From Pomphorhynchus laevis (lineage: Eukaryota > Acanthocephala > Palaeacanthocephala > Echinorhynchida > Pomphorhynchidae), in the NCBI GenBank assembly GCA_012934845.2, contig WNNJ02002333.1, positions 42,278-106,277 on the forward strand: a DNA stretch of 64,000 bases, given 5' to 3'. Below, piece after piece: positions 12,240 to 23,047 of this stretch. The stretch's first letter is position 1, and every line of letters starts with the position of its first letter. The notes below the pieces were generated by a model. It ran no database searches. It worked only from the letters and a program-made list of their open reading frames with translations, and was not told the DNA's origin. The translations under genes were made by a program, and so were the position numbers.

Positions 12240-12400
12240 AAGGCGTCAGCTTCTCAGCCAACGCCTTGTATGTAATAATAAAATATCTCCAGTAATCTTA
12301 TATATTATATAATAATATATAATTATATAATATATATCTTAACTATGATATACTATAATGTATATCATAGTCCAGTTGATGATATACTATCATCAAGATG
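12240..12400. repeat. Copy of the LINE-H tail repeat
   Basis: TCTCAGCCAACGCCTTGTA followed by ATATCTCCAGTAATCTTATA and a run of TATA palindromes is repeated, slightly changed, after each of the two LINE-H copies (13636-13760 and 16313-16440). This copy lies in front of the first LINE-H fragment. It may be the end of another, otherwise lost, copy. Confidence 0.65.
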
Positions 12401-12419
12401 ATAAGATGACGACTAAGAT

Positions 12420-12462
12420 GTCGTCATCTTAGTGACGACTAAGTCGTCACTAAGATGACGAC
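12420..12462. repeat. Perfect 20-bp hairpin at a duplication breakpoint
   Basis: GTCGTCATCTTAGTGACGAC, a TAA loop, then the exact reverse complement. A further AAGATGACGAC arm lies just before it (12403-12413). The 1.43-kb direct duplication begins inside its right arm (12451); the second copy starts at the same motif at 15127. Confidence 0.85.
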
Positions 12463-13882
12463 TCCTTAATGATCTGTGTGTATATTTTGTATTATAAATG
12501 TAAATATATTGTTTATATTTTACTTTACTCTTAATATATACTATAAAACTTTATAATCCTTAATCCATAATTCAGTGGATTAATAATTTCTTATCTTTGA
12601 GATCATTCCAAGTAAGAGTTAATAGTGTTCTTTTAAAGAGCTCTAGGACGCTATTCGGTGTACCTCTAGGATTTATCATAGGACCATTTTTTATCGTATT
12701 TCTTAATGACCTGCTCCTGGATTTAAAGAACCCTGTTTTATCATATGATTATGATTTAGAAATATGGATTGTTGGTCGTACTCCTACAGATTATCAGTCA
12801 CTACAGGACGACCTGGACTACCTGACTAGATAGTGTAAAGGCACTGGACTCCTGTTAAACGTTGATAAATGTGTTTAGATGAGAATATGGAAGACTACCT
12901 CGCCGTTCCACTATCGCACTGGCAGTGCGTTATTAAATGAAGTTGAACATCATAAGGACTTAGGTGTAATAATTTATCGCTCTCTCTTAATACACGATTG
13001 AATAGTTAACGCGCAAGAATAAAAGCAACTACTGCGTTGTACTACATCAAAAATACATGTCTCAGACTGTCACTTCCAATGCTTAGTATCTTATTTTCTT
13101 CACTAGTCCGCCCTCATCTGGATTACTGGATTCCTCTTTGCTTTTTTTTATCACTAAGCGAGAATTGCTCTACTATGAGTCGGTACCGAAGAGAGGTTCA
13201 AGGATATACTTTAGGGTTGAAACGTCTTACCGCATGCGGATGCAGGCGTTAGGGATAAGCTCGATTCGTGACAGATTTGTCTTACTAGACTTGCCTTGCC
13301 TTTAGACAATTGTAAACAAACTTGATGGCTTCCCTACTGAAATCCTTGAATTGAGAAGTAGGATATTACGAGGTCACTTGAAAACCAGTATAAGAGGAAC
13401 CATTCTCAGTTGCTTGCCAACTATCGACTCTCACATCGAGCACTCAATTTGTGGAATGTGTTGCCTGAAGAAGTCGTCGCTGCTTATTCGATGAAGCACT
13501 TCGAGCGATTGTGCCTAACATGGATATATAATCGGCACGTGCACTTTCATGGATATATTGAATCCTGATAGTTCAAATGATCTTGATGCGGTCAATTTAC
13601 TGATTACCTTATATTTATTTGTGAACTTTATTTCTCAGCTAACACCTTGTAAAATATCTCCAGTAATAGTGGAGATATTTATCTCCACTAAAATATCTCC
13701 AGTAATCTTATATTTATATAAGATTACTTATAATATGTTATATTATATTATACTATCATCAACTGACCAAATTGTTTGGATAAATTGTTGCTTGGGTATA
13801 AATTTTATTATTTGCAACTAAAATACAACTTACTTTGCCTTTCGTGATTTGATTTAAAGAAATCTTTGAGCTTCTTCACTTG
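12451..13882 (+). repeat. 1.43-kb direct repeat, copy 1 (carries a LINE-H 3' end)
   Basis: This segment recurs at 15127-16560 with an offset of 2676-2678 bp. By eye I count about five substitutions and one 2-bp indel over 1,432 bp, so identity is above 99 percent. It contains a CR1-like LINE 3' end (about 12580-13555) and the tail repeat at 13636-13760. Confidence 0.92.
12580..13555 (+). pseudogene. LINE-H copy 1: broken CR1-like reverse transcriptase, 3' end
   Basis: The frame at 12597-12833 carries RT motif B (GVPLGFIIGPFF) and a worn motif C where YADD has become YDYD. It continues with the usual DLEIW and DYQSLQDDLDYL region. Further on, in other frames, come HHKDLGVII, the SALIWITGF finger and a C-terminal NLWNVLPEEVVAAYSMKHFE. 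Several in-frame stops and frameshifts make it inactive. The 5' two thirds (endonuclease, RT palm N-terminus) are absent, as in 5'-truncated LINEs. Confidence 0.75.
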
Positions 13883-15126
13883 AAATGTATTTAGCGAAGC
13901 CAAATTCATTTCAGTGATGTATAAATTCGTCAAACCAGTGATGCCACTGGTTTGACAAATTCATTACAGCAGTGGGAACAGAAAACGTCTATCAAAACCC
14001 AATTTAGCATTATGCTTATAAATCAGATAAGCTAACTAAGTTTACGTATTATAATTTATATAAAGTTAGAATTAAAAAAAATTAATTACGAATTGACTAA
14101 ACAAGCAAAATACGACGCATCAGAAAAATGAAACGAGTTCATCAAGAGGGACTGCTATGCTATCAGGTTTTGGTACCTATTCCTCGGCACAACACAGCAG
14201 CGGGGCCATATAAATGCTAATGACATATTTACTATGATGACATTTGATTATCTAATATCTTATTCTAATACAAAGTATATTATTTATTATCCATCCATAA
14301 ACATTTTCCGCTAATGATTTTAAATTTATTTTTAATATTATTGTGTTGATTTGTATATTGTAAATTTAATATTTTAATAATATTTTGTTGGTGTATCATT
14401 CTACATTATTATTAAAAGAAATACTTCAAGTTCAAATTTCAATTTAGTTTAAACAATCGGTTACATTTCCTTTATAAAAGAATTCATTCATTCTTTTCAT
14501 AAAATACTTAGTAGATTAAAAGTCTAATGAATAATGGTGGAGTCAAATTGTAGGTTACTTTTATTTATTTGATGCAATGAAAATAATTGTGGGCCATTAA
14601 TAAAGCAGGATAAACTTGATGTGCTGGTAACAGCTTTCAACCTGTTCTAGGCGCCTGATTGTACTGGATTATTTGGGGGAATGATGTTGTGATCCTCTTG
14701 GTATATTAATATATAGATAATTTTCTCGCAGACCATACCTTCCGATAAACAGTTGATTATCGTATTATTTATCAGTCCGTAAATCATAAAAAATAGAGTA
14801 TCCTTCATATATGATGCATTTATAATGTCCGTTAATCGTAAAAAATAAAAGACGAAATAAAATTTCTTTGCAATATTCGCAATCTGAGAGTGTTAAATAT
14901 AAATATAGCAGATCAACAATCCACGAGAATTTTGGAGTAAAGACGATGATGGAGATGACTAAAACATATTAGGAGGATGCCTAGGCAACGCCTTTTATGA
15001 GGTGTTTGATGATGACTTATCTGGAAAGAGACACTGTTCTAGACGTCCGTACAGGTGGAGAGAGCAAATCTCCAAACATTTTATGGAATGCCAGGGTTTT
15101 ATAGAAAGTGAGCTTTGATCTGTAAC
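13883..15126. other. 1.24-kb segment between the two LINE-H repeats
   Basis: This DNA separates the two 1.43-kb repeats. It contains a perfect 12-bp hairpin (13929-13956) and dispersed-repeat R1 copy 2 (14010-14320), plus unassigned DNA. I see no open frame worth calling and no terminal inverted repeats at its ends. Confidence 0.6.
14010..14330. repeat. Dispersed repeat R1, copy 2
   Basis: Shares with copy 1 (7640-8030) the order GCTAACT(A/G)AGT, GGACTGCTATG, ATCAGG, GCAGCGGG, ATGCTAATGA, TCTTATTCTAATACAAAGTA and TATTATCCATCCATAAA. Several substitutions and indels show that it is older than the LINE-H duplication. Confidence 0.65.
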
Positions 15127-16560
15127 TAAGATGACGACTCCTTAATGATCTGTGTATATATTTTGTATTATAAATGTAAATATATTGTTTATATTTTACT
15201 TTACTCTTAATATATACTATAAAACTTTATAATCCTTAATCCATAATTCAGTGGATTAATAATTTCTTATCTTTGAGGTCATTCCAAGTAAGAGTTAATA
15301 GTGTTCTTTTAAAGAGCTCTAGGACGCTATTCGGTGTACCTCTAGGATTTATCATAGGACCATTTTTTATCGTATTTCTTAATGACCTGCTCCTGGATTT
15401 AAAGAACCCTGTTTTATCATATGATTATGATTTAGAAATATGGATTGTTGGTCGTACTCCTACAGATTATCAGTCACTACAGGACGACCTGGACTACATG
15501 ACTAGATAGTGTAAAGGCACTGAACTCCTGTTAAACGTTGATAAATGTGTTTAGATGAGAATATGGAAGACTACCTCGCCGTTCCACTATCGCACTGGCA
15601 GTGCGTTATTAAATGAAGTTGAAAACATCATAAGGACTTAGGTGTAATAATTTATCGCTCTCTCTTAATACACGATTGAATAGTTAACGCGCAAGAATAA
15701 AAGCAACTACTGCGTTGTACTACATCAAAAATACATGTCTCAGACTGTCACTTCCAATGCTTAGTATCTTATTTTCTTCACTAGTCCGCCCTCATCTGGA
15801 TTACTGGATTCCTCTTTGCTTTTTTTTATCACTAAGCGAGAATTGCTCTACTATGAGTCGGTACCGAAGAGAGGTTCAAGGATATACTTTAGGGTTGAAA
15901 CGTCTTACCGAATGCGGATGCAGGCGTTAGGGATAAGCTCGATTCGTGACAGATTTGTCTTACTAGACTTGCCTTGCCTTTAGACAATTGTAAACAAACT
16001 TGATGGCTTCCCTACTGAAATCCTTGAATTGAGAAGTAGGATATTACGAGGTCACTTGAAAACCAGTATAAGAGGAACCATTCTCAGTTGCTTGCCAACT
16101 ATCGACTCTCACATCGAGCACTCAATTTGTGGAATGTGTTGCCTGAAGAAGTCGTCGCTGCTTATTCGATGAAGCACTTCGAGCGATTGTGCCTAACATG
16201 GATATATAATCGGCACGTGCACTTTCATGGATATATTGAATCCTGATAGTTCAAATGATCTTGATGCGGTCAATTTACTGATTACCTTATATTTATTTGT
16301 GAACTTTATTTCTCAGCTAACACCTTGTAAAATATCTCCAGTAATAGTGGAGATATTTATCTCCACTAAAATATCTCCAGTAATCTTATATTTATATAAG
16401 ATTACTTATAATATGTTATATTATATTATACTATCATCAACTGACCAAATTGTTTGGATAAATTGTTGCTTGGGTATAAATTTTATTATTTGCAACTAAA
16501 ATACAACTTACTTTGCCTTTCGTGATTTGATTTAAAGAAATCTTTGAGCTTCTTCACTTG
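15127..16560 (+). repeat. 1.43-kb direct repeat, copy 2 (carries a LINE-H 3' end)
   Basis: Near-identical to 12451-13882. The differences I could see are GTGTATA/GTATATA near the start, AGATC/AGGTC at the RT, CTACCTG/CTACATG, GGACTCC/GAACTCC, a 2-bp AA insertion (GTTGAAAACATC) and GCATGC/GAATGC. It shares all the disabling changes of copy 1, so it arose by duplication of an already dead LINE fragment, not by new retrotransposition. Confidence 0.92.
15258..16235 (+). pseudogene. LINE-H copy 2: broken CR1-like reverse transcriptase, 3' end
   Basis: Has the same RT motif B (GVPLGFIIGPFF), worn YDYD motif and C-terminal region as copy 1 at 12580-13555, including the shared stops and frameshifts. 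See the repeat entries for identity and breakpoints. Confidence 0.75.
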
Positions 16561-18440
16561 TAATGTCTTAAATGTATGTGAAAATTTTGATCGTGTGAAA
16601 ATATTGTGTGTCTAGGCATGCAAAACTACACTAATGTTACATTTGATAAGTTCTCTTGTAAACATGACTATCGTTTGATATTATTTGGTACTTAAAATTC
16701 AGAATTCAAATTATAGATACATGCATTAACATAAAATACAAAAATGTCTGCAATTTAAATGACCTTTATCCTACCTTTATGTATCATAAAGGTGAAATGT
16801 TCACACGACTGTTAGTGATATTTATTTTGTGATATTACTGACAAAAATTCTTAACAAAAACGTGTTCGCCCATATGCTCATTCGTCGAAAAATTTTTAAA
16901 ATATTACACGAAACTACAAGAACTGAAATAATGTATAATGAAATACAGTATTTATTGAAATTTATATTTTTTATTTTTATATGCTTATTTTCTTCAGTAT
17001 TTAGAAAAAAATTATATTAACAAAACAAAATTATAAAGATTAAACAAATCACTATACTATTTCATACAAATTTGTCCATTTTAAACAAGTCATTTTGAAT
17101 TGATAGATGAGATACCAAATGAACGCAATAAATTCTTACTTTGCCAAGTCAATTAATAGTGAAAGCTTAAATACATCTAGATAAGAAATTTGTAAACTTT
17201 AATAAAAATTAAAGTTTGTTTCATATGCAAAATACTTTATTGTGATATAATGATAAATATTAAAATATACCTTATATATTATGCTCGAATCAACAATTAA
17301 ATTTTGGCAGCCTGAAATTAAATTGTAGGGCACTTCCTGTCAGATGCTGCTGTATTAGGAAGAACTGTGATATATCAAATATTAGCAATATATTTATCAA
17401 CCCAACATTGAAGCGAAACCAAATACAGATCAATGGTGTATTTAATTTAAAATATTCTTTAAAGTATCCTTCAAAATATTAAAGACTTTAAAGCATTTAT
17501 GACATGCATAAAACCCAAACCTCTGAGGCATATTTTATAGTTATAATAATAGTAGCAATTCAATTAATGGTTACAACTATCCAGAATTTGATTTATATTT
17601 CTGATTTAACATCAACATAATCAGAAATTAAAAAATATTAATTTTTGGATATTTAAGTGATAGTCCAATGATATTACAATGACAATGAAACTATATCAAA
17701 GATTATTTAAGTAATATCAAATTATTATCTAATTTAACAATTAATTAATAGTATTAATTAGTATTTAATAGCATCTAATTAATATTAAATTATATTGAAT
17801 GATATATGGTATCTTCTGAACAAAACTGATGTGTCATCTTATGTCAAGTTAAACTTAGATAAATGATTAGTAATGACAGGAAACATGTACCAAGCAAAAG
17901 CAGATAATTCAAATTAACTAAATATTTAAGAAAAACACAAAATATTTGAAAGAAAATCTATGGAAGAAATTAAATTGATAAGACAATTGAATTGTTTTAT
18001 GAATTCAATTGATCGCTGCTTCGTTGCCATTTTGATTATTTTGATAATTCTAAAACAATTAATGCTTAAAACAACATAATTCTCAATGTAATAAATACAA
18101 AAATGATCAAATGATCAGACGTTACAACTCATCCATAAATACTTTTTATTTTTAAGTATTTTACGATGGCGGAAAACGCAGATAATTCGCAGTTATCTAA
18201 AATGCACAGACAACCGCTAATGTCTTTGCTTCTTTGATTAATTGTCCGGGAATGGCAGTTTATCTACTAGTAAGTATCTATCTGCTTTATTATTTAACTT
18301 ATCAAAGACGTACGTTTGTAATTTTATGCACTTTTAAACCATGATACTTTGTATCACTAAAAACATTAACACAATTTACATTTCGGAAAGGAAAGTCAAC
18401 AACTCACGCAATACAAATGATTAAAGAGATAATATTAAAA
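16561..18440. other. AT-rich non-coding stretch with a worn R1 copy
   Basis: A degraded third copy of repeat R1 can be read at 17335-17455 (GGAAGAACTGTGATA, CAACCCAACATTGAAGCG, AAATACAGATCAATGGTGTA). A 23-codon frame starting ATGGCGGAAAACGCAGATAA at 18166 may belong to the 5' part of the LINE that follows. I could not support anything else. Confidence 0.45.
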
Positions 18441-18686
18441 GAAGTGACGAACACTGGACATGTTCATAGTATTCATTGATTTTGTTAGAGCGTTTACACG
18501 ATTGATCGCGACGTACTAATGAAAAAAACTGTTCTACTTGCACAATATAAAAGGGAAACTATTTAGAGTTATTCAAAAAATTATTGAATCGGAATGAGAC
18601 ATGCTGGGTTGAAATATTTGTGAATGGTTTTAGGGCCAAACCCAGTTAAAAAAACTTTAAAAACGTTTAAGATTTTGTTATCAATA

Positions 18687-18715
18687 TTTCTTCCACCAAT
18701 TGTGGACATCGTCAG
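18687..18715 (-). ncRNA. Hammerhead-ribozyme-like core, left arm
   Basis: On the minus strand: CTGACGA (18715-18709), a five-pair stem with an AATTG loop, then GAAA (18690-18687). It matches the CUGANGA ... GAAA consensus, with one extra unpaired base at each side of the stem. Flanking stems are weak, so it is a candidate only. Confidence 0.4.
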
Positions 18716-18810
18716 GATAAATTGGAAGTAGTTTGTAATCAAGAAAGTTTTTACTTCCTTGATTTTTTTTTGTAAAAACTTTATTGATTACAAACTACTT
18801 CTAATTTATC

Positions 18811-18839
18811 CTGACGATGTCCACAATTGGTGGAAGAAA
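18811..18839 (+). ncRNA. Hammerhead-ribozyme-like core, right arm
   Basis: CTGACGA, stem TCCAC/GTGGA around AATTG, then GAAA followed by TATTGATA, which could form a two-pair stem III with a cleavage site after AUA. This is the inverted partner of the core at 18687-18715. It is unproven as a ribozyme. Confidence 0.4.
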
Positions 18840-20153
18840 TATTGATAACAAAATCTTAAACATTTTTACCGTTTTTTGATGGGTTTGGCCTTAAAACCAT
18901 TCTCAAAAAATTATGGCGAACAATTCAATTGTGATTAATATTAATGGGAAGGAATCCCGACCCATAGAACAATCTAGAGGAGTATTGCAAGGAAATAGAT
19001 TAAGCCTTTTATTGTTTTCTCTTTACATTGCAGATTTGCCAGATTCACTAATTAACGGAAACGATAATATACATGTACTTTTGTACGCTGATGATTTAGT
19101 AATTCTGAGTACTAAAGTCAAGTATATTCAACAAGCAATGAACCGATTAAGTGAATATCGCATAAACAATGCAATTGAAGTAAATATCGCTAAGACAAAA
19201 TTGATGAAATTTCGAAAGGGAGGCCGTTCACGATTGTGTGACGAAATTTGCTACAGGAATCAAGTAATTGAATACACTAAAGTATATAATTATCTGGGAA
19301 TTCATGTAACATCACGATGGTCGTTTAATGAGAATATATTAGAGAGAAACGTAGAATGCAATTGTTGAAGATGCACACTCAAAAATATTGACAAATTGTC
19401 TCTGTCAGGAATTAGCAAGCTTGTCACAATTATGCTTGAACCCATCATAACATACGGACTAGAAGCCATATGGCAAAATTTATCAGCGATCTGTCTATTC
19501 TAGATAGATCAAAGTGGCAATACTTAAAATCAGCATTAAAACTATCATTTAAAACTTCATCTACGCGAATTCGTTTGATAACTAAAGAACAACCAATATC
19601 AGAAAGTTTAGTATTAAAAAAGAATCTAAGTTTAACTACTTCATTAATACAACACATTCAAAATATGAAGAAAAAGAAGACGAAGTTAGTACAGAATTCT
19701 GGAGTACGCCGGCTATGATACAGACAAATTGGATGAAGCCAAATTATACCAAGAGAAAATTTATATTAAGATTATCAATGCATGGCTACCACAATAAAAT
19801 TTGTTGTTGGGGACCGAATATTCATGAAATTCCAACTAATTGCGTATGTAATGCATGCATTAAGTTGTTAGTATTAGTCAGCAAAATGATTGAAGTTTCT
19901 AGATGCTTTACAAGTTTGAAAAGTTATCTTTTTTCTTTTGCTTGCTATTTTTACGTTCTTTATTTTCGGATTAATTTGAGACTTATGGCTGCTTGTGTAT
20001 ATTATTCCTAAAAACCTTAAGTTCTAAACATGTTTTTATATCCTTCTGATAGGATTTTCAATTTTAAATGTATTTCTGCCAACACCGCAAGGTTGCAGTT
20101 GAGACTTGTTAATTGAAAAAATCTCATATAAAGCAAAATGTATACTAAAAATT

Positions 20154-20159
20154 TTTATT
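20154..20159 (-). promoter_or_regulatory. Polyadenylation signal of AHSA1
   Basis: AATAAA on the minus strand about 30 nt past the AHSA1 stop codon, a usual distance for a short 3' UTR. Confidence 0.5.
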
Positions 20160-20189
20160 CACCAAAATCCCGACAAAAACGCAGTAGAA

Positions 20190-21209
20190 TTAGTAAGAAT
20201 TAAATGGGCTGCTAAAACCGAACATCATTTTAATTGGTTCAAAGTAAGCGCGACGCCATCCTTCTCTTGTATTATCCAGGAAATATTCAGGCACGTTTTC
20301 TTGACAGAGCTCTAATTTTACACTATCTGATTGATCGATGAGGCTGATTCTAACCTTTGACTGGAAACCAGCTGGCCAAGATTTAAAGCGCCATAGCATT
20401 TTAATTAGCCCCTTATCGCGATCTAGCTTTGTAAATCGTCCGGTTATGTTTCTATCATACAACATGAATTCGCCTTGCTCAACAGCATCATATTTTTGAC
20501 AATTTCCACGTGTCCATCGATTAACAAGATTCGAATCTGTAAACATATTAAACAGTATATCTACCGGACATTTAAACTCGTCTTCTAGATTTAAAGTATC
20601 AAATTTGGTTGTGGATAAAGCTGGAATTTTACCTTCAGCAGTTAGAACCTCCTTTGAGGAATTGTCTGATAACTGTGACTGCTGGGGTGTTGCTGTTTTT
20701 ATATTTGTGGGCAAAACAACATCCTTGGCATATGCCTTCAACGCATCTGGATACTTACCGAGTACCCTTTTTATTACATCAACACCTTTTGACTTAACAA
20801 ACAAATCAACATTACCATCGTACGGCAGTGAATCTTTTTCATTTGAAAATTGAACGTCGAATTGAAATTCATCGGGTTCCGTGTCGTGAGCAATATTCAA
20901 AACGACAATGGTTCCTTCATGCATTCCATTAACTTGCCATTTGAAAGTCAACTCATATTCGTAGATATATATTAATCTTCCTTTTCTATTGCTGACCGTT
21001 GAATCTCCTTTAATTGAAGATATTTCGGTGATCACTCCTTTAAATGAACCGTTGTCACTTGCAAAAGGTAACTTTGTGAAAGATTTAGTGAAAAAATCAG
21101 ATGACCACTTGTCTGCTGACTTTTCTCTCCAATGCCAATTATTTACATTGACAGAATCTGGTCGATTTTCGACAATCCATCGAGGATCACCTTCTCCCCA
21201 GCGGGCCAT
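20190..21209 (-). CDS. AHSA1: Activator of Hsp90 ATPase (Aha1)
   Basis: Aha1 is a cytosolic co-chaperone that binds the middle and N-terminal domains of Hsp90 and stimulates its ATPase. The 339-residue protein starts MARWGEGDPRWIVENR, as in other animals, and carries the NVNNWHW motif and NRKGRLIYIYEYEL typical of the Aha1 N-terminal domain (about residues 10-165). A Ser/Gln-rich linker follows. The C-terminal AHSA1/START-like domain covers about residues 205-335, with MLWRFKSWPAGF and a closing GWRRAYFEPIKMMFGF. Length is normal (human 338). I place the start at 21209: the 20 open codons before it are not family sequence, and an acceptor-like TACATTTCAG ends at 21232, which suggests an intron in the 5' UTR. 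The coding part has no intron or defect. It is flanked by LINE-K and by repeat R1. Confidence 0.95.
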   Translation of the reverse strand: MARWGEGDPRWIVENRPDSVNVNNWHWREKSADKWSSDFFTKSFTKLPFASDNGSFKGVITEISSIKGDSTVSNRKGRLIYIYEYELTFKWQVNGMHEGTIVVLNIAHDTEPDEFQFDVQFSNEKDSLPYDGNVDLFVKSKGVDVIKRVLGKYPDALKAYAKDVVLPTNIKTATPQQSQLSDNSSKEVLTAEGKIPALSTTKFDTLNLEDEFKCPVDILFNMFTDSNLVNRWTRGNCQKYDAVEQGEFMLYDRNITGRFTKLDRDKGLIKMLWRFKSWPAGFQSKVRISLIDQSDSVKLELCQENVPEYFLDNTREGWRRAYFEPIKMMFGFSSPFNSY

Positions 21210-21231
21210 TAATGTGTAGGCGTAGCAGTAA

Positions 21232-21241
21232 CTGAAATGTA
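21232..21241 (-). promoter_or_regulatory. Likely splice acceptor in the AHSA1 5' UTR
   Basis: The minus strand reads TTATTGTACATTTCAG just 22 nt before the AHSA1 start codon: a pyrimidine-leaning tract then CAG. It would leave a short 5' UTR on the coding exon. The first exon was not located. Confidence 0.4.
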
Positions 21242-21379
21242 CAATAAGAGATACGTAAAAACTGTTCAAATTTATTAGAAATTCATAATGGCTACTTAAC
21301 GATACTTAAGATATTTTTGGAAATATTTGTAATCTTAAATTATGTGCAATTTTATGTGCGATTTTAATTGAAAAAATAG

Positions 21380-21910
21380 AAATTAATCAGATCATATAAC
21401 TGAGTCTAAGAATTTTATACGATATATAAATATAGATAAATAATAAATAATTATATAAGATTTTATACAATTTATATTTATATCAAGTTAAAATTTAAAA
21501 TAAAAGTCGATTTTTATGAATTAGATCAGGTAACTGAATATACGTATATTAAATTATTTATAAATTAAAAATGATAAATCAAAATAAAATAATCAATAAT
21601 TTAATAATTTTATATAAGATTTTATAATTTATATCAAGTTAAAAATGAAAAATTGAAATTTAAAATAAAAGTATACTTTTATGAATATAAAAGTATACTA
21701 AGTATATTGAATATAATTATAAACTAAACAAAACATAATAATGCTAAATCAAAATTTGATAATTAAATAATAAAATTAATAATTGTTTTTAGATTTTCTA
21801 TAATTTAAATCAAGTTAAAATAAAAAATTGAAATTTAAAATAAAAGTCATTTTTATGAATTGACTAATAAATAACAAACGATGTATCAGAATAAGGATTA
21901 GAGGTCATAA
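21380..21910. repeat. Dispersed repeat R1, copy 3, with tandem partial units
   Basis: Positions 21702-21908 match 7655-7866 almost perfectly. Before it lie two or three worn partial repetitions of the same phrase (AACTGAGTCTA or AACTGAATATACGTATA, then ATATCAAGTTAAAA and GAAATTTAAAATAAAAGT), spaced by roughly 150-180 bp. It has no coding capacity. Confidence 0.65.
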
Positions 21911-22340
21911 CGAGGAACATATGCCATCTAATATAACATTTTATATTTTTAATAATTTTTAGTATTTAATTTTATTGTGTATTTTATTTATTAATTACTA
22001 ATATTATACTTTAATAAAACAATACAACAATCTAAAACACAAATTATACTTTTTAAGTTTCGAAGATTTACATTTTAGTTAAAACGTTAGAGTAAGGAGA
22101 TCATGAATTGCTGAATATTGAATAAATCATAAGTTTAAATCGTCATTATATGTATCCATCACATTTTCATTTTATTATTTTATATTTATTAATTACTAAT
22201 ATTATACTTTAATAAAACAATACAAAGATCTAAAACACAAATTACATAGGATACTATTTAAATTTCAAAAATTTACATTTTGATTAAAACGTTGGAGATC
22301 ATGAATTGCTGGATATTGATATTTTCAATAAAGTTTTAAA
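21911..22340. other. AT-rich spacer with a ~110-bp local repeat
   Basis: The phrase TATTTATTAATTACTAATAT ... ATACTTTAATAAAACAATACAA occurs at about 21985-22040 and again at 22185-22240, followed both times by ATCTAAAACACAAATTA and GATCATGAATTGCTG. It is a tandem-like duplication in non-coding DNA. Confidence 0.5.
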
Positions 22341-23047
22341 TCGAAATCCAAGAATAAATGCGACTGGATCCGGACAGAATCGAAGCTCTAACAGATTTAA
22401 AACAACCACAGAATGAAAAAGATCTGAAAAGTATAATCGGGATGTTTGCTCACTATTCGAAATGGGTCATGAATTTCTCTTACAAGATTCATCCACTTCC
22501 ATCGGTGCGGAATTTTCCAATCAACAATGAGGCTGTGCGCTTTTTCAAGCTACTCAAAAAGGAAATAGGAGATTCAGTGTTGGTTGCGATAGACGAAACC
22601 AACATCCTCACTGTCGAAACCGACGCGTTCAAATATGCAATAGAAGCTGTCTTGACGCAGAATACCCGTCCAGTTACGTTTTATTCACAGACGCTCAAAG
22701 GAAGCATGAAAACATATTCCGCTGTAGAGAAAGAAGCTCTCGCGATCGATGAAGCATATAGAGTCCGGAAGCGTTATCTACTCGGTCGGAAATTGAGGCT
22801 GCACACGGACCAAAAAAGCGTAGCATCCATATTCGATGAAGAACATTGTAGTTACATTAAGAACGACAATATGATTTACTGGAACATCGAACTATCGCCT
22901 TTCTATTACGAACTTGTTTACCGGCCAGGGCGATACAACGACTTAGTTGACCCCTGTTCTCGATTACAAACATGTGCCAATACCAGTGAGCACAAAATTG
23001 AAGAGCTAGAAAAATTGCATTCGGCTCTATGCCATCCTGGCCTGAGG
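22340..23047 (+). mobile_element. Ty3/Gypsy-family fossil: end of RT, RNase H and start of the integrase linker
   Basis: The sequence shows the connection and RNase H region of a Ty3/Gypsy polyprotein: YSKWVMNFSYKIHPL, a VETDAFKYAIEAVL core, YSAVEKEALAI, LHTDQKSVASIF and YRPGRYNDLVD, then LHSALCHPG of the integrase N-terminus. It is only a part of an element, without LTRs in view. It ends where LINE J1 begins. It is broken; the age cannot be set without LTR pairs. Confidence 0.8.

Larger units (their letters stand above)
18585..18902. mobile_element. Foldback insertion with paired hammerhead-like cores and 12-bp target duplication
   Basis: A 318-bp insert inside LINE-K is bounded by the direct repeat TCAAAAAATTAT (18573-18584 and 18903-18914). 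Two arms of 131-133 bp (18622-18754 and 18772-18902) are inverted copies around a 17-bp loop; 37 bp at the left lie outside the arms. Each arm holds the order CTGACGA, a stem TCCAC/GTGGA, then GAAA. This is the catalytic-core layout of a hammerhead ribozyme: plus strand 18811-18839, minus strand 18715-18687. Penelope-like elements and the small retrozymes are known to carry such motifs and to make ~10-12-bp target duplications. Whether the cores can fold and cut is inference: I see no convincing stem I. Confidence 0.7.
18460..19880 (+). pseudogene. LINE-K: reverse-transcriptase fragment split by a foldback insertion
   Basis: The RT begins with a worn motif A (FIDFVRAFTRLIAT, 18470-18520) and LFRVIQKI. 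The frame then breaks at 18585 and resumes at 18915 with MANNSIVININGKES, RGVLQGNRLSLLLFSLYI (motif B), LLYADDLVILS (motif C) and KTKLMKFRKGG. If the 318-bp insertion and one 12-bp repeat are ignored, the frame reads straight through. Downstream pieces in other frames (19470-19718, 19715-19870) give the thumb and a short Cys-bearing tail (CNACIKL). It is 5'-truncated and carries further frameshifts near 19368. The clade is uncertain (CR1/RTE-like). Confidence 0.7.

Noticed and set aside
13549-13821. Plus-strand 90-codon frame, repeated at 16227-16499
   Set aside because: It lies after the LINE-H stop in the tail repeat and is duplicated only because the whole segment is. Composition is typical of non-coding DNA.
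16829-17020. Plus-strand 63-codon hydrophobic frame
   Set aside because: Isolated, AT-driven Phe/Ile/Lys composition, no splice or homology support.
20605-21219. Plus-strand frames overlapping AHSA1
   Set aside because: Shadows of the AHSA1 coding strand.
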